Shown: in pieces, positions 39,801 through 50,765 of the stretch
How the letters are laid out: each line of letters opens with the position of its first letter
How positions within the stretch are numbered: the first letter of the stretch is position 1
Source: Dryobates pubescens
Lineage: Eukaryota > Chordata > Aves > Piciformes > Picidae
DNA: 64,000 nucleotides
Reading direction: 5' to 3'
Assembly (NCBI RefSeq): GCF_014839835.1
Contig: NC_071642.1
Span: 8,182,955-8,246,954 of the forward strand
The notes under the pieces: generated by a model
The model's input: only the letters and a program-made list of their open reading frames with translations
Databases searched by the model: none
Told to the model about the DNA's origin: nothing
Translations under genes and position numbers: made by a program

Positions 39801-41403
39801 GCTAACACTTCTTCAGCTGGCAGCAGGGTGTTGTGAGACTAAAGGTCAGAGGGACAGGTAGGACCTCCTCCAGCCCTGGAGTTAAAACTGGATTCAGTGG
39901 GTTAAGAAATGGCTGATGGCTGGGCCCAAAGAGTGGTGTGGAATGGAAGTTAACTCCAGTTGGTGGCTCCCCAGGTCAGTACTGGGGGCAGTTCTCTTTT
40001 ACACCTTCAACAATGAGCTGGATGAAGGCAACGAGGCTCCCTCAGCCAGTTTGCAGATGACACCAAGCTGGGTGGCACTGCTGATCTGCTGGAGGGGTGG
40101 AGGCTCTACAGAGGGACCTGGCCAGGCTGGGTAGATGTGCCAAGGCCAATGGGTTGAGGCTCAACAAGGCCAAGGGCTGGGTTTTGCCCTTGGGTCACAG
40201 CTACCCCAGGAAGGCTCCAGGCTGGGTGCAGAGTGGAAACAGCCCAGCGGGAAAGGCCCTGGGGGTGCTGGGTGCCAGCAGCTGGAGGTGAGTCAGGGGG
40301 TGTCCAGGTGGCCAAGAAGGGTCTGGAGAACAGGTCTGGTGAGGAGCAGCTGAGGGACCTGGGATTGTTCAGCCTGGAGAAGAGGAGGCTGAGGGGAGAC
40401 CTGGCTCTCTACAACTCCCTGAAAGGAGGTTGCAGTGAGGTGGGGGTTGGGCTCTTCTCCCGACTATGAGGTGACAGAAGGGGAGGAAATGTCCTGGAAC
40501 TGTGCCAGGGGAGGGTTAGGTTGGAGATTAGAAGAAAATTCTTTGCTGTAGGAGTGGTCAGGGATTGGCACAGGCTGCCCAGGGAGGTGGTGGAGTCCCT
40601 GTCCCTGGAGGTGTTCCAGGAACCTGTGGCCGTGGCACTTGGGGCCATGGTTTGGAGGCTGTGCTGGGCTTGGGTTGATGTTTGGGCTGAATGCTCTCAG
40701 AGAGCTTTTCCAACCCGAACAATTCCACGATTATATGATCCCAGGGGACCCAGTGAAGTTCTACCAGGTGACTTACAACACCACATCAGGGGTGACAGGG
40801 GACACATACGACATGGTCTTCATCGCTGCTCCCCTGAGCCCCAGAATGGCCAACATCACCTTCAAGAACTTTGAGCCTCCCATTCCCGAGCTGCCAAATC
40901 TTTACCACCAGACCGTCACCACTCTGGTGCACGGACGCCTGAACAGCTCCTTCTTTGGGTACCAAGACCCCTCAGCCTTTCCTTTTGGTGTCATCCTGAC
41001 CATGGAGAACCCCAAGCTCTTCATCAACAGCGTGGGGAAGGTGTCCCCCGTGGAAGGCGTGAGCGGCCGAGCGACGCTGTCCTCGCGCTCGGCCGTCTGG
41101 AAGGTGTTCTCCAACGAGGTGCTCACCAAGGAGCAGCTCAGTTTGCTTTTCTCCTCCTATGACTCCCTCAAAGTGAAGCAGTGGTTGGCCTACCCTGAGT
41201 ACAGGCCTCCAGAGAGGTGTTCTCCTATCATCCTCCACGACCACCTCTACTACGTGAGCGGCGTGGAGCGAGCTGCCAGCGCCATGGAGATGAGCTGCAT
41301 CGCGGCCAAGAACGCGGCCCTGCTCGCCTACCACCGCTGGCACGGCAGCAGCCACCACATCGACCAGGAGGACCTGCAGGAGAAGCTGAAGACAGAGCTT
41401 TGA
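36439..41403 (+). CDS. PCYOX1: Prenylcysteine oxidase 1, complete, 6 exons
   Basis: Exons: 36439-36523, 36625-36831, 38006-38180, 39038-39249, 39498-39650, 40745-41403. They total 1491 nt, or 496 residues, close to the roughly 505 of mammals. It has an N-terminal signal peptide ([20 protein letters not shown]), then an FAD-binding Rossmann motif [15 protein letters not shown] (G32-x-G34-x-x-G37) and an oxidase body with [52 protein letters not shown] and [19 protein letters not shown]. NxT/S sites fit a glycosylated lumenal protein. The family is a lysosomal flavoenzyme that cleaves the thioether of prenylcysteines, giving cysteine, a prenyl aldehyde and peroxide. It is the only complete protein gene on the plus strand here. 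The acceptor of the last exon (AG at 40743-40744) is next to a CR1 3' end. Remnants of duplicate copies lie on both sides. Confidence 0.97.
36990..37745. repeat. ATATCCCC-type degenerate repeat in PCYOX1 intron 2
   Basis: Low-complexity C/T/A sequence made of CCCCATATCC and CCTTATCCTCA words with no strict period. It occupies much of the intron between exons 2 and 3. Frames here are artefacts. Confidence 0.88.
38235..38800 (-). mobile_element. CR1 LINE 3' fragment in PCYOX1 intron 3
   Basis: Antisense CR1 starting GGATCACAGAATCAACCAGG, with CTCCACCACCTCCCTGGGCA and a tail block ending near CTCAAGGTGTGGCCTAACCA. Confidence 0.92.
39905..40738 (+). mobile_element. CR1 LINE forming the flank of the PCYOX1 exon 6 acceptor
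   Basis: Sense CR1 of about 830 bp. It starts in ORF2 (AACAATGAGCTGGATGAAGG and GCAGATGACACCAAGCTGGG encode the end of the reverse transcriptase domain). It ends with TCCAACCCGAACAATTCCAC and an ATTATATGAT terminal word. The terminus is within about 10 bp of the intron 5 AG (40743-40744), so the polypyrimidine-like stretch and any branch point lie in CR1 sequence. Confidence 0.92.
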
Positions 41404-42290
41404 GCTCAGCTACAGCCTCCAGCAGGCAGCGTTCAGAGAGAGAGGGAGATCCACCTACTGCAGCTGCTGAGCTGCCGCTGGAGCTGCTGAACAAAGGCCT
41501 CTTCGCTTGGTCCCCAAAGGGAGCTGCTCAGCTGACTGAAGAGAGCCTAGAGCCAAGGGGGAAGAAGCTTTCTCAAGTGTCCAACCCTTCCCCAAGGAAT
41601 TACACTTGGCCCTTCCTCAAGGAAACTTCCCCAAACCCTTCCTCAAGGAACCTCCCCAAACCCTTCCTCAAGAAGTTCCTCTGGTCCTACCTCAAGGAAT
41701 TCTCCTTGGCCCTTCCTCAGGCAACTACCCTTGGGCTTCCTCAAGGACACTTGCCTGGCCTTCCTCAAGCAAAATCCTCCAACCCTTCCTCAAGGAAGTT
41801 CCTCAGTCCCTTCCTGAGTGAGATTAAAGTAGTTCTCAGGGCCATGTTGACTCCAGAAGTGCAGCCAGGAACCCACCAGACATAGGATCTGCCTCACTGT
41901 GATGAACCCCTGCAAATCAATTCCCTCCTCTGGACATGTTTCAGGCCAGGCAAATCAATTCCTGGCTGTCAAGTCTTGGCCTCAGCCATTTCCAACCAGT
42001 TCTGGGTGGAAATCTGGGACCATGTCCTTCATTTGCTTCCAGAAGCAGCTTGGGGTGGTGGGGCTGGGTGTGCCAAAACAGGTGGAAGAATCCATGGGTT
42101 TTGCTTTGTGGAGCTTTGGAAGCATTAATTTGGGTGAGCTGAGCTCCTACAGGCAGGAGAAGGTGGCTCTGAGTGGGAGAAAATCCCTCTTGCTGGGAAT
42201 GTTGTGTCCCTTGCCTGTGTGAGGTCCCTGTGATGCCTCCACCCTGTCTGGAGCTTGTGGGTCAATAAAATTAATGCAGTGTGGAAGTCA
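41404..42290 (+). other. PCYOX1 3' UTR with CCTCAAGGA repeats
   Basis: After the stop, 41575-41815 holds degenerate tandem words of the type CCCTTCCTCAAGGAA. Unique sequence and an AATAAA at 42264-42269 follow. The same organisation is seen in the partial copy at 33.2-33.97 kb. Confidence 0.75.
42264..42269 (+). terminator. PCYOX1 poly(A) signal
   Basis: AATAAA about 860 bp after the PCYOX1 stop codon, with a TG-rich stretch shortly after (GCAGTGTGGAAGTC). It sits at the end of the block shared with 33.97 kb. Confidence 0.7.
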
Positions 42291-42304
42291 GGGCCTTGAG
42301 AGAC

Positions 42305-42810
42305 CCCAAAGTCCTCCCTTCTCCCCAGGGCTGCTCTCCAGCCCCTTCCTCCCCAGCCTGGATTAGTGCCTGGGATTGTCCCACCCCAGCTGCAGGACCT
42401 TGCACGTGGGTTTGGTCAGCTTCCCGAGGCTGGCTTGGGCTCACCTCTCCAGCCTGCCCAGGTCCCTCTGAATGGATCCCAACCCTCCAGCATCTCAACC
42501 ACCCCACACAGATTGGTGTCAGCTGCAACCCTGCTGAGGGAGCCTCCCTCCCACTGCCCACTTTGACCTCTGCCCAAAGTTGCTTTCTGCAGCTCTTGGC
42601 ATCATTCATGGTGCTCACCAAGGTCTTCCAAAGCCCAACATAACACCACAGTGACAGAAGAAAAGAGCAATACAAAAGGTCAATACCCATCAAGAGTCCA
42701 CAACAGTTAACAAGTTAGGATCAATCCAAGGCCAGGAAAGGCCTGCAAGTACAAGTTTGCCACAAAATCAACCCCAAGAAGCTCATTTTTCCCCTTACTC
42801 CTGAAGGTGT
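42305..42810. repeat. Second copy of the PCYOX1 upstream block
   Basis: Antisense CR1 (42310-42540) is joined to a segment homologous to 36.07-36.33 kb, ending near CAAGAAGCTCATTTTTCCCC. It does not continue into an exon 1 copy. Confidence 0.8.
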
Positions 42811-43089
42811 CTTTGGTCCAGCTGAGCACCAGTAGGCTTTGGTTTCTTCACCACAATTTGGTGATGCAGAAAGAGAGTCAAAAATCAGTACTGACCCCCA
42901 CCCCCCCAAATCCCTCCTTTTGGACAGCCCAGCTTGGCAGAGCAGCACTGGTATCACCAAGGGGAGTTTTTTACCACACATCTTCCATGAGACACCAGGG
43001 GGAAGGACACCAAAAGTGCCCAAATTGAACAGTTCAGTAAATGAAGTCTCCTGAAGGCCTCCTCCAAGGAGGAGTAGCCATCCCAGCCC

Positions 43090-43700
43090 TGCCTGTGCCC
43101 TCGTGGCCAAGGATGCCTCCTGGGCTGCATCAAGAAGAGTGGGGCCTGGAGCAGGTCAAGGGAAGGTTTCTCCTTCTGCTCTGTCCTGGTGAGACCACAT
43201 CTGGAGTCCTGGGTCCAGTTTGGGCTCCCCAGTTGCAGAGGGACAGGGAAGTGCTGGAGAGAGTCCAGGGCAGGCCAGGAAGCTGCTGAGGGGCCTGGAG
43301 CAGCTCTGGGAGCAGCAAAGGCTGAGAGCCTGCAGAAGAGCAGCCCCAGAGGGGAGCTGAGCAATGCTCAGCAAGAGCTAAAGGAGCTGTGTGGGGCAAG
43401 AGGCTGGGGCCAGAGTCTGCTGAGTAGTGCCCAGGGACAGCACAAGGGGCACAAAGCGGCACCCAGGAGGCTCCACCTGAAGAGGAGGAGAAAGTTGTTT
43501 GTTGTGAGGGTGCTGGAGGCCTGGAGCAGGCTGCCCAGAGAGGTTGTGGAGTCTCCTTGTGTGGAGAGCTTCCAACCCTCCCTGGGCATTGTGCTGCTGG
43601 GCAAGCTGCTGGGGGTGCCCTGCTGGAGGAGGAGGCGGCTTGCCCTGGATGATCTCCAGAGGTCCCTTCCCACCCCACCCCGTGCTGGGATTGTGTGGTT
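43090..43700 (+). mobile_element. CR1 LINE fragment
   Basis: Sense CR1 ending GATGATCTCCAGAGGTCCCT, of the subfamily seen at 4.7 and 58.6 kb but lacking the 15-bp internal duplication. It lies about 180 bp from the SNRPG stop codon. Confidence 0.9.
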
Positions 43701-43757
43701 CAGCTGCTCCCCCTCACCCAGCACAACTGACACAAGGTTACATCAACCAGTACAAAA

Positions 43758-43763
43758 TTTATT
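43758..43763 (-). terminator. SNRPG poly(A) signal
   Basis: The minus strand reads AATAAA about 118 bases downstream of the SNRPG stop codon, which suits the short 3' UTR of this gene. Confidence 0.75.
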
Positions 43764-43880
43764 TAACCAAACCAAACCCAAAATAAGTTTAAGCCCTGGG
43801 GAAGCTTCGTGGTAGAATGGGAGAGGAAAGGAAACAGCTTGGAGTTGGGATGTCTGGGAGTGAGGTGGGATCCTCCCCTG

Positions 43881-45929
43881 CTATACTCGTTCCAAAGCTT
43901 CCAACATAATGATGCTGTTTCCTCTTATCACCTAAAAATGAGAGTTCAGAGGTGGTGGTGAGATGTGGATTGCTTTGTGTGATGACAATAAACACCTCCA
44001 CAGGCTCCTCAAAGGGCTGGACAGAGAAACTGTGGCTACTGCAGCCCTGGAACCATTTCAGGTTAGGTTGGTTGTGGCTCTGAGCAACCTGCTCTAGCTG
44101 AAAGATTACAGAATTGGGTTGGGTTGGAAAAGGCCTTCAAGAGGTGTTTTAAGCTGGGAAGGGACTGTTCAGAAGGGCCTGTGGGGATAGGAGGAGGGAC
44201 AATGGTTTGAAAGTGGAGCAGGCTGGCCATCAGGAAGCTCTTTTCTCGGAGGGTGGTGCAACACTGGACCGGGTTGCCCAGGGAGGTGGTGGAGGCACCA
44301 TGCCTGGAGACATTCAGGGTCAGGCTTGATAGGGCTCTGAGCAACCTGCTCTAGCTGGAGGTGTCCTTGCTGACTGCAGGGGCGTTGAGGGACCTTTGAG
44401 GCTCCCTTCCAACCCAGTACCTCCCCGCTCATCAAGCCCAACCACGCAGGTGTCCCCGCTGACTGCAGGGGGGGTGAAAGATGACCTCCGAAGGTCCCTC
44501 CCAAGCCACACCAGTCTCTGATGCAGCTCCCTGCCAGGCCAGCCCATCCCACAGCTTGCACTCACCACCATGCCAATGTTGTTCTGCTGGCCCCCTGGTG
44601 CCATCTCCACGCACTCATCGATGACGAGGTTCATGAAGGGGTCAAAGCCCCGCAGGATGCCCTGGACGTGGCGGCCGCCATTCAGCTTCACTGCAAGCAA
44701 CCGGAGCAGGTTTAGAGGAGGGGGCTGCTGAGAGCCACCAGCTGGTGTTTTCCCACCACAGCTGCAGCTCTCAAACCCAGCCAGGGAGCTTCTTGTGCTG
44801 GGAAGGTTTCAGAATCGTAAAATGGTTTGGGTTGGAAGAGATCTTTTCAGATCCTGGAGTCCAAGCTTTAACCCAGCACTGCAGGGCACCACCAACCCAC
44901 GGCCCTCAGCACCACGGCTCTGAAAGCCCTCCAGGGATGGGGACTTCATTGCTGCCCTGGGCAGCCTGGGCCAGGCCTAGACAACTCTCAAAGGGAAGCA
45001 ATTGTTCCTCATGTCCAACCTAAACCCACCTTGCAGCAACTTGAGGCCATTTCCTCTTGTCCTGTTCCTTGGGAGAAGAGCCCAACCCCCACCTGGTTTC
45101 AAGCTCCTTTCAGGGAGTTACAGAGAGCCAGAAGGTCTCCCCTCAGCCTCCTTTTCTCCAGGCTCAACAACCCCAGGTCTCAGCTGCTCCTCCCCAGCCC
45201 TGTTCTCCAGATCCTTCCCCAGCTTTGTTGCTCTTCTCTAGCCCTGCTCCAACTCCTCAGTGTCCTTGGAGTGAGGGACCCCAAACTTGACTCCAGCACT
45301 CAAGGTGTGGCCTCAGCAGTGCCCAGCCCAGGGGAACAATCCCTGCCCTACTCCTGCTGACCACATTACATCCACAGAGTAGGGGCAGTTTAGTGCATCC
45401 CTTGGGGTACCACAGCTGATGAGGTATGAAAAGCCTGCCCTAAGAGCTGTAACTACCAACTTTAAACTAACACAAATGAATAGATTCTTAAGCCTGAAAC
45501 TAGTCATAGGCAGTCCACCTCCCTCCCGCCTCCCCGCCGCAGGGCACCGTGACGGGGGGCAGCAGAGCCGGGCTGGGGACTCCCCGGTACCAAGCGCAAG
45601 CCCCCAGGGTGGGCTCAGCTCCGGGCGGGCGGCACTCACATGACAGCTTCTTGTCCATGAACCTGAAACGAGATGGCGGCAACGGGTCAGCAGCGGCGGG
45701 GGAAGGGGAGAGGCCTTCCCTCCCACCACCCCCCTGGCCGCCATGACACCGGCGGGCCCGCAGTGCACGCCGGGTCACCAGCACGCGTCGGGACACCGGC
45801 AGGCCCCCGATCACGCCGGGTACTTCCCGCCCTGTTATTCCCGGCTTCCCCTGGCCGTCCCATCCCGCTCTGGCCCCGTCCCCACGCCCAGACCCACTTC
45901 TTGAGCTCGGGCGGGTGCGCTTTGCTCAT
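43881..45929 (-). CDS. SNRPG: Small nuclear ribonucleoprotein G (SmG), complete, 4 exons
   Basis: Exons in transcript order: 45929-45898, 45662-45640, 44690-44566, 43931-43881. They total 231 nt, or 76 residues, the same length as the human protein. The sequence begins [20 protein letters not shown], continues with the Sm1 segment ([19 protein letters not shown]) and ends with the Sm2 motif [15 protein letters not shown]. SmG is one of the seven core Sm proteins that form the ring on U1, U2, U4 and U5 snRNA. The only visible change in a usually near-invariant protein is APGGQQ where human has ATSGQQ. A 23-nt microexon carries codons for FMDKKLS. CR1 insertions lie in the third intron. Confidence 0.98.
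44060..44525 (+). mobile_element. CR1 LINE fragments in SNRPG intron 3
   Basis: Sense CR1 3' pieces in the intron between the last two SNRPG exons, at about 44060-44420, with an extra short tail copy at 44420-44525. The second tail ends about 40 bp from the donor of exon 44566-44690. Confidence 0.82.
44815..45400 (-). mobile_element. CR1 LINE 3' fragment in SNRPG intron 2
   Basis: Antisense CR1 starting AAAATGGTTTGGGTTGGAAG, with the TTCAGGGAGTTACAGAGAGC block, and running into the CAATCCCTGCCCTACTCCTG region. Confidence 0.92.
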
Positions 45930-46255
45930 GGCGGCTCCTCCGCGCCCCTCGTTCTGCCGCTCAGCGCCGCGCTCTGACGTCACAGCGCGGGCGCCCGCGT
46001 GGCCCCCCCAAGCAGCCAATAGCAGCCCGCCCCTCTCCCTCCTCCTGCTTTTCCCACCGCCCCTCTCGCCTCCCCGGCAACCAATCAGCGCCCGAGGCGC
46101 CGTATTGCACCGAGTGGCAGCGCGAAGCGGCAACTAGAGCGGCGGCAAGGGGAAAACAGGGCAGCGGCAAGCAAAGCGCAGCTACACGCGGCACTACGGC
46201 AGGCCCCGGCCCCCGGCTCCGGCCCCACGCTGGGGGCGGTGAGTGGCGAACGGGT
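45665..46255 (-). promoter_or_regulatory. SNRPG CpG-island promoter
   Basis: A CpG-rich block extends from the first SNRPG intron upstream. On the upstream side are a TGACGTCA CRE near 45975 and two CCAAT boxes near 46016 and 46080. These suit strong constitutive expression of an Sm protein gene. No second gene reading to the right was recognised, although the CCAAT pair could act in both directions. Confidence 0.7.
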
Positions 46256-46259
46256 GCGG

Positions 46260-46900
46260 GGTCATCCCAGCACTACAGGCGCTACGCAGACGTGTGGAGG
46301 TCACTCCCAAGCATTATACACATGCAGCGGTCAGCTGCGTGCCGTGCACCCCCGTGCGCTGGGCAAGCGTGGGGTCACCCCTGCGTGGCACTAGTGCAGT
46401 GGCTACCCGATGCTGGGCAGGTGTGCACCCACACAGGGGTCACCCCCATACAATGGACCATTGTGGGGGTCACCTGAAGCATTGCACACGCACAAGGGTT
46501 ACCCCAAGCACCTAGCAGCCATCTCCCAATCCCACAGCACGTCTCAGGTCACCCCACACCCTCCACAAGCACCAGCACCCCCAGTACCTAGAAGCCCTAG
46601 AGCAGATCCCCCTCCACCTTGCACCCACAGCCCCCAAAAGCATCACCCAACACATCTGTAAGAGTCACCTTGCACAAGGGCTCATCCCTTGGCACGGGCA
46701 CCCAGCGGGCACCCGACACATCTTTAAGGGTCACCTTGCACAAGCACACCCTGTGGCTTCAGGCACCAAGCAGGGGCAGCCAACACATCTTTAAGGGTCA
46801 CCCTGCACAAGGGCTCACCCCTTGGCACAGGTGCCAAGCAGGGGCACCCAGCACCTTGCCCCACCCCGACCCCTCCAGCACCCGCGGGTGGCGGGCAGCG
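46260..46900. repeat. Degenerate CACCC-type repeats including three 67-bp units
   Basis: The spacer between SNRPG and FAM136A carries diverged repeats with GGGTCACCCC words. About 46650-46850 holds three clear units of roughly 67 bp with core ACATCTTTAAGGGTCACC. Confidence 0.8.
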
Positions 46901-46953
46901 TAGCACCTCGCCTGGAACGAGCGTGTCGAGGCTGGCAGCCCTGGGTGCCACCG

Positions 46954-49574
46954 TCACTGCTTGAGGGCAGCCAGGCTGTCCTGCATCTTCTTGGCCATGG
47001 CAGGGATGAGCCTCAGGTGGTCCTCGCCGCAGGTAGCCAGGCAGGCATCCAGCTGGCCGCGGACCTTGGCCTCCGAGCCCCCTGCGTCCAGCGCGTCCCG
47101 CGCCTTGTCGTTGCAGTGCAGCGTGCAGCGGCTCAGCCGGTCCTGCGGGGGGGCAGGGACACAGGGACAGCAGAGCAGGGTCACAGGGTGGTCGTCAGTG
47201 TAGCTTCACAGGTGGACATCAGTAAAGCTCCACAGATGGACATCAGTGAAGCTTCATAGATAGACATCAGTGAAGCTTCATAGATGGACATCAGTGAAGC
47301 TCCACAGGTGGACATCAGTGAAGCTTCATAGATAGACATCAGTAAAGCTCCACAGCTAGACATCAGTAAAGCTCCACAGGTGGACATCAGTGAAGCTTCA
47401 TAGATAGACATCAGTAAAGCTCCACAGCTGGACATCAGTGAAGCTCCACAGGTAGACATCAGTGAAGCTTCATAGATGGTCCAGTTCTGGAGCCCCTATT
47501 ACAGGAAGGATCTGGAGGTGCTGGACCATTTCCAGAGAAGGGCCATGAGGATGAGCAGAGGGCTGGAGCTGCTCTGCTATGAGGACAGACTGAGGGAGTT
47601 GGGGCTGTTCAGTTTGTAGAGGAGAAGGCTCCAAGGAAACCTAATTGTGGCCTGCCAGTATCTGAAGGGGACTACAAGAAAGCTGGGGAGGGTCTGTTTA
47701 AGGCATCAGGGAGTGATAGGACTGGGGGGGATGGAGCAAAACTAGAAGTGGGGAGATTCAGACTGGATGTGAGGAAGAAGTTCTTTCCCATGAGGGTGGT
47801 GAGAGACTGGCACAGGCTGCCCAGGGAGGTGGTGGAAGCCTCATGCCTGGAGGTTTTGAAGGCCAGGCTGGATGTGGCTGTGAGCAACCTGCTGTGGTGT
47901 GAGGTGTCCCTGCCCATGGCAGGGGGGTTGGAACTGGCTGAGCCTTGAGGTCCCTTCCAGCCCTGACAGTTCTATGATTCTCTCCCCACCCAGCACTTTT
48001 CTTCTCTCACCTGGAAGTGCTCCAGCTCCGAGGTGACGATGGCCTGGGCCTGTGCCAGGGGCGCGTGGCAGCGCTCGATGCAGCGCTGCACCTCCTGCAT
48101 GGAGGCTGCGGCGTCCTCGCAGCACCGAGCGCTGCACCGGAACATGGCACCCTGAGGGGGAAGGGTCAGGGGAGGGGGGAAGGTCACATCAAGGCAATGG
48201 AGGGGTGGTGTTGGGTGGGTGCAGGCTGTGAGGACACCCCCTGCTTGGTGGAAGGCGCCTGGGAGGAGTGGGCTGCACCCTGAGGCTGCAGCTGTGTGCA
48301 GGTGTAGGGGACAGAAGGTATGGGAGGGGGACATGAGGTCTCTGGGGGCATAAAGTATGTGTTGGGGGGGGGGCACAGGGTAGATTTAGGGGGTGTAAGG
48401 CATGAATAGGGCTCAGAGGGCATTAGGGGGGGCATAAGGTATGTGCTGGAAGGGCCACAGGGTATGGGAGGGGCTCACAGGGCAGATTTATGGGGCACAA
48501 GGCATGTGGGGGGCTCAGAAGTTACTGTGGAGGGGCACACAGGGCATGGGAGGGGGGCACAGGGTATGTGGGGGCACAAAGTATGTGCTGGGTGGGGCAC
48601 AGGGTATGTGCTGGAAGGGCCATGGGGTATGGGAGTGGCTCACAGAGCAGATTTAGGGGGAACAAGGCATGTGTGGGGATCAGAGGGCATACAGTGGGGG
48701 GCACAGGGCATGTGCTGGAAGGCCACAGGGTATGGGAGGGGGTCAGAGAGCAGATTTAGGGGGCACAAGGCATGTGGAGGGATCAGAGGGCATTGGGGGG
48801 AGAGGGCACAGAATATCTGTGGGGGGGTCACAGAGCAGATGCAGGGAGCACAGGGTACATGTAGGGGGCAAAGGAAACGTGCTGGGGGTGCTCAGAGCAT
48901 TTATAGGCACACAGGACATGAACTGGGGGGAGCACAGGGCAGATTTAGGGGGCACAGGACAAATTTTGAGGGGCACAGGGTATATGTTTGTGGCACAGGT
49001 GATACATTGGAGGGTCACAGTTTATTTAGGGGGCACGGGGCATGTGCTGAGGGGGTACAGGACATATGCTGGGGGGGGCAGCGTATGTGTAGGGGCCACG
49101 GGACATGTTGGGGGGCACAGGGCACTTTCGGGGGGGGTGTGCTAGGGCACAGGATGTACTGCGGGGGAGGGGGGGACACAAGGCACATTTAGAGGGCACA
49201 GGGAGTGTGTAAAGGGCACAGGGCATGATATGGGGGGATGGGGGTGGGGGGCAAGGGCCATACCCTGAGGATTCGGCGGGGCCAGGGCTGACACAAGAGG
49301 GTGCAGAGACCCGGCAGCAGCCGGGGCGGACCCACGGCTCCCGCCGGGCACATGCACGGGGAGGGACCGGGGCCGGGCAGCGGCTGCCTCGCAGGGCCGG
49401 GACCCCTCGTGTGTGTCCCCCGCCTCCTCCTCCCCGGTCCCCTCTCTTCGGCCACCCTCCCGCTACCTGCATGCCCCGGATCCGGTCCCTTTCCAGGGCC
49501 TGCACCGCGCTCTCCACCGCTGCCTGCACCCGAACCTGCGCCGCCTCCGCTCGACTCTGCGCCGCCTCCGCCAT
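46954..49574 (-). CDS. FAM136A: FAM136A, complete, 3 exons
   Basis: Exons in transcript order: 49574-49467, 48151-48011, 47142-46954. They total 438 nt, or 145 residues, a little longer than human (about 138). The first exon has an Ala/Arg/Gln-rich helix ([20 protein letters not shown]), then [46 protein letters not shown] and [13 protein letters not shown]. Four C-x3-C pairs are visible (CSARC, CIERC, CTLHC, CLATC), as in proteins oxidatively folded in the mitochondrial intermembrane space. The family is mitochondrial with a poorly defined role. Both splice phases are zero, and the start is the first ATG after a CpG-rich leader. Confidence 0.97.
47190..47475. repeat. 24-bp minisatellite in FAM136A intron 2
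   Basis: About 12 copies of a 24-bp unit alternating GTGAAGCTTCATAGATAGAC and GTAAAGCTCCACAGGTGGAC forms. It starts about 45 bp upstream of the acceptor of the last FAM136A exon. Confidence 0.92.
47478..47985 (+). mobile_element. CR1 LINE beside FAM136A exon 2
   Basis: Sense CR1 running to its 3' terminus (CTGACAGTTCTATGATTCTC), which stops about 26 bp from the donor of exon 48011-48151. It is antisense to the gene. Confidence 0.93.
48300..49250. repeat. Degenerate GGGGCACAGG-type repeat in FAM136A intron 1
   Basis: Nearly the whole intron is a loosely periodic G-rich array of words such as GGGGCACAGGGTATGTG and AGCAGATTTAGGGGGCACA. Unit length varies. No exon-like sequence was seen. Confidence 0.88.
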
Positions 49575-50110
49575 GCCGGCCCCGGCTCCGCCCGCGGGGG
49601 GACGAACACCGCCGCGGGCTGGGCCAGGCGGAGCTGATCGGCTCGGCTGCGCTCGGCCCGGCTCGGGGGCTGCTCGGCTGCGCTCGGCCCGGCTCGGGGG
49701 CTGCTCGGCTGCGCTCGGCCCGGCTCGGGGGCTGCTCGGCTGCGCTCGGCCCGGCTCGGGGGCTGCTCGGCTGCGCTCGGCCCGGCTCGGGGGCTGCTCG
49801 GCTGCGCTCGGCCCGGCTCGGGGGCTGCTCGGCTGCGCTCGGCCCGGCTCGGGGGCTGCTCGGCTGCGCTCGGCCCGGCTCGGGGGCTGCTCGGCTGCGC
49901 TCGGCCCGGCTCGGGGGCTGCTCGGCTGCGCTCGGCCCGGCTCGGGGGCGGCTCGGCTGCGCTCGGCCCGGCTCGGGGGCTGCTCGAGGACGGCTCGGCT
50001 GCGCTCGGCCCGCCTCGGGGGCTGCTCGAGGACGGCTCGGCTGCGCTCGGCCCGCCTCGGGGGCTGCTCGGCTACTGTCTGCCCGGCTCGCTGCTTGCCC
50101 CGCGGCGCTG
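49575..50110. repeat. 31-bp GC-rich minisatellite upstream of FAM136A start
   Basis: About 13-14 copies of a 31-bp unit with core GCTCGGCTGCGCTCGGCCCG, beginning about 60 bp upstream of the FAM136A ATG. It is almost entirely G, C and T with many CpGs, so the expected promoter of FAM136A is made of, or displaced by, a repeat. Confidence 0.92.
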
Positions 50111-50765
50111 GAGTCCGCTCAGCCGTACGCGGAGGTGTTGGGCTCCGTTCGGCTCAGCACTGCGCAGCTCCGGCACGGCTGCGCTCGGCCCTGCACCACG
50201 CAGCAATGCAATACCGGGCACGGTACCCGGGCGTAAGCGGAGCACCCGGGCACCCAGCACAGTACCCAGACCTAGGCAAAGCAATCCGGGGCACGGGGCC
50301 CAGGCACAGGACCCAGCATGGCACAGTATCCTAGCACCCAGGCACACACCTAGGCATGCTCCCAGGCAGGACATACATCCACCCAGGGACCCCAATGGCA
50401 GCATCTGAACACGGGCACAGCACCCAGGTACCTGGGCATGGCCCCTAGGCACTGCACCCAGGCATGGGCACAGCCCTGGGCACAATATCCAAGCACAAGC
50501 ACAAGCCCCAGGCACAGTACCTGGGCATGGCCCCCAGGCTCAGCACCCGTCCCCCCTTTCACTTCATTATTTGGGTTGAAAAGGGGTGGAAATGGGGCTG
50601 AGCCCACCCATGGGTGGGGTGTCAGTGCTGTGATGTTTGGAGACATCCAGCCTGGGACGGAGCCCTGTCCTGGGAGATCCCTACCAGCCAGCCCCAGAAC
50701 CCCCCCAAATCTCCTCCCCAAACATTCCCCTGCCCCCCAAAAATGCCCCAAAAGTCCGAGTTTTC
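50110..50765. other. FAM136A-TGFA spacer
   Basis: Low-complexity sequence rich in CACCCAGGCACAG words (50200-50540), then unique sequence. No gene was recognised. Confidence 0.6.

Noticed and set aside
45673-46137. Plus-strand gene sharing the SNRPG promoter
   Set aside because: CpG-island frame with no homology and no downstream exons recognised.
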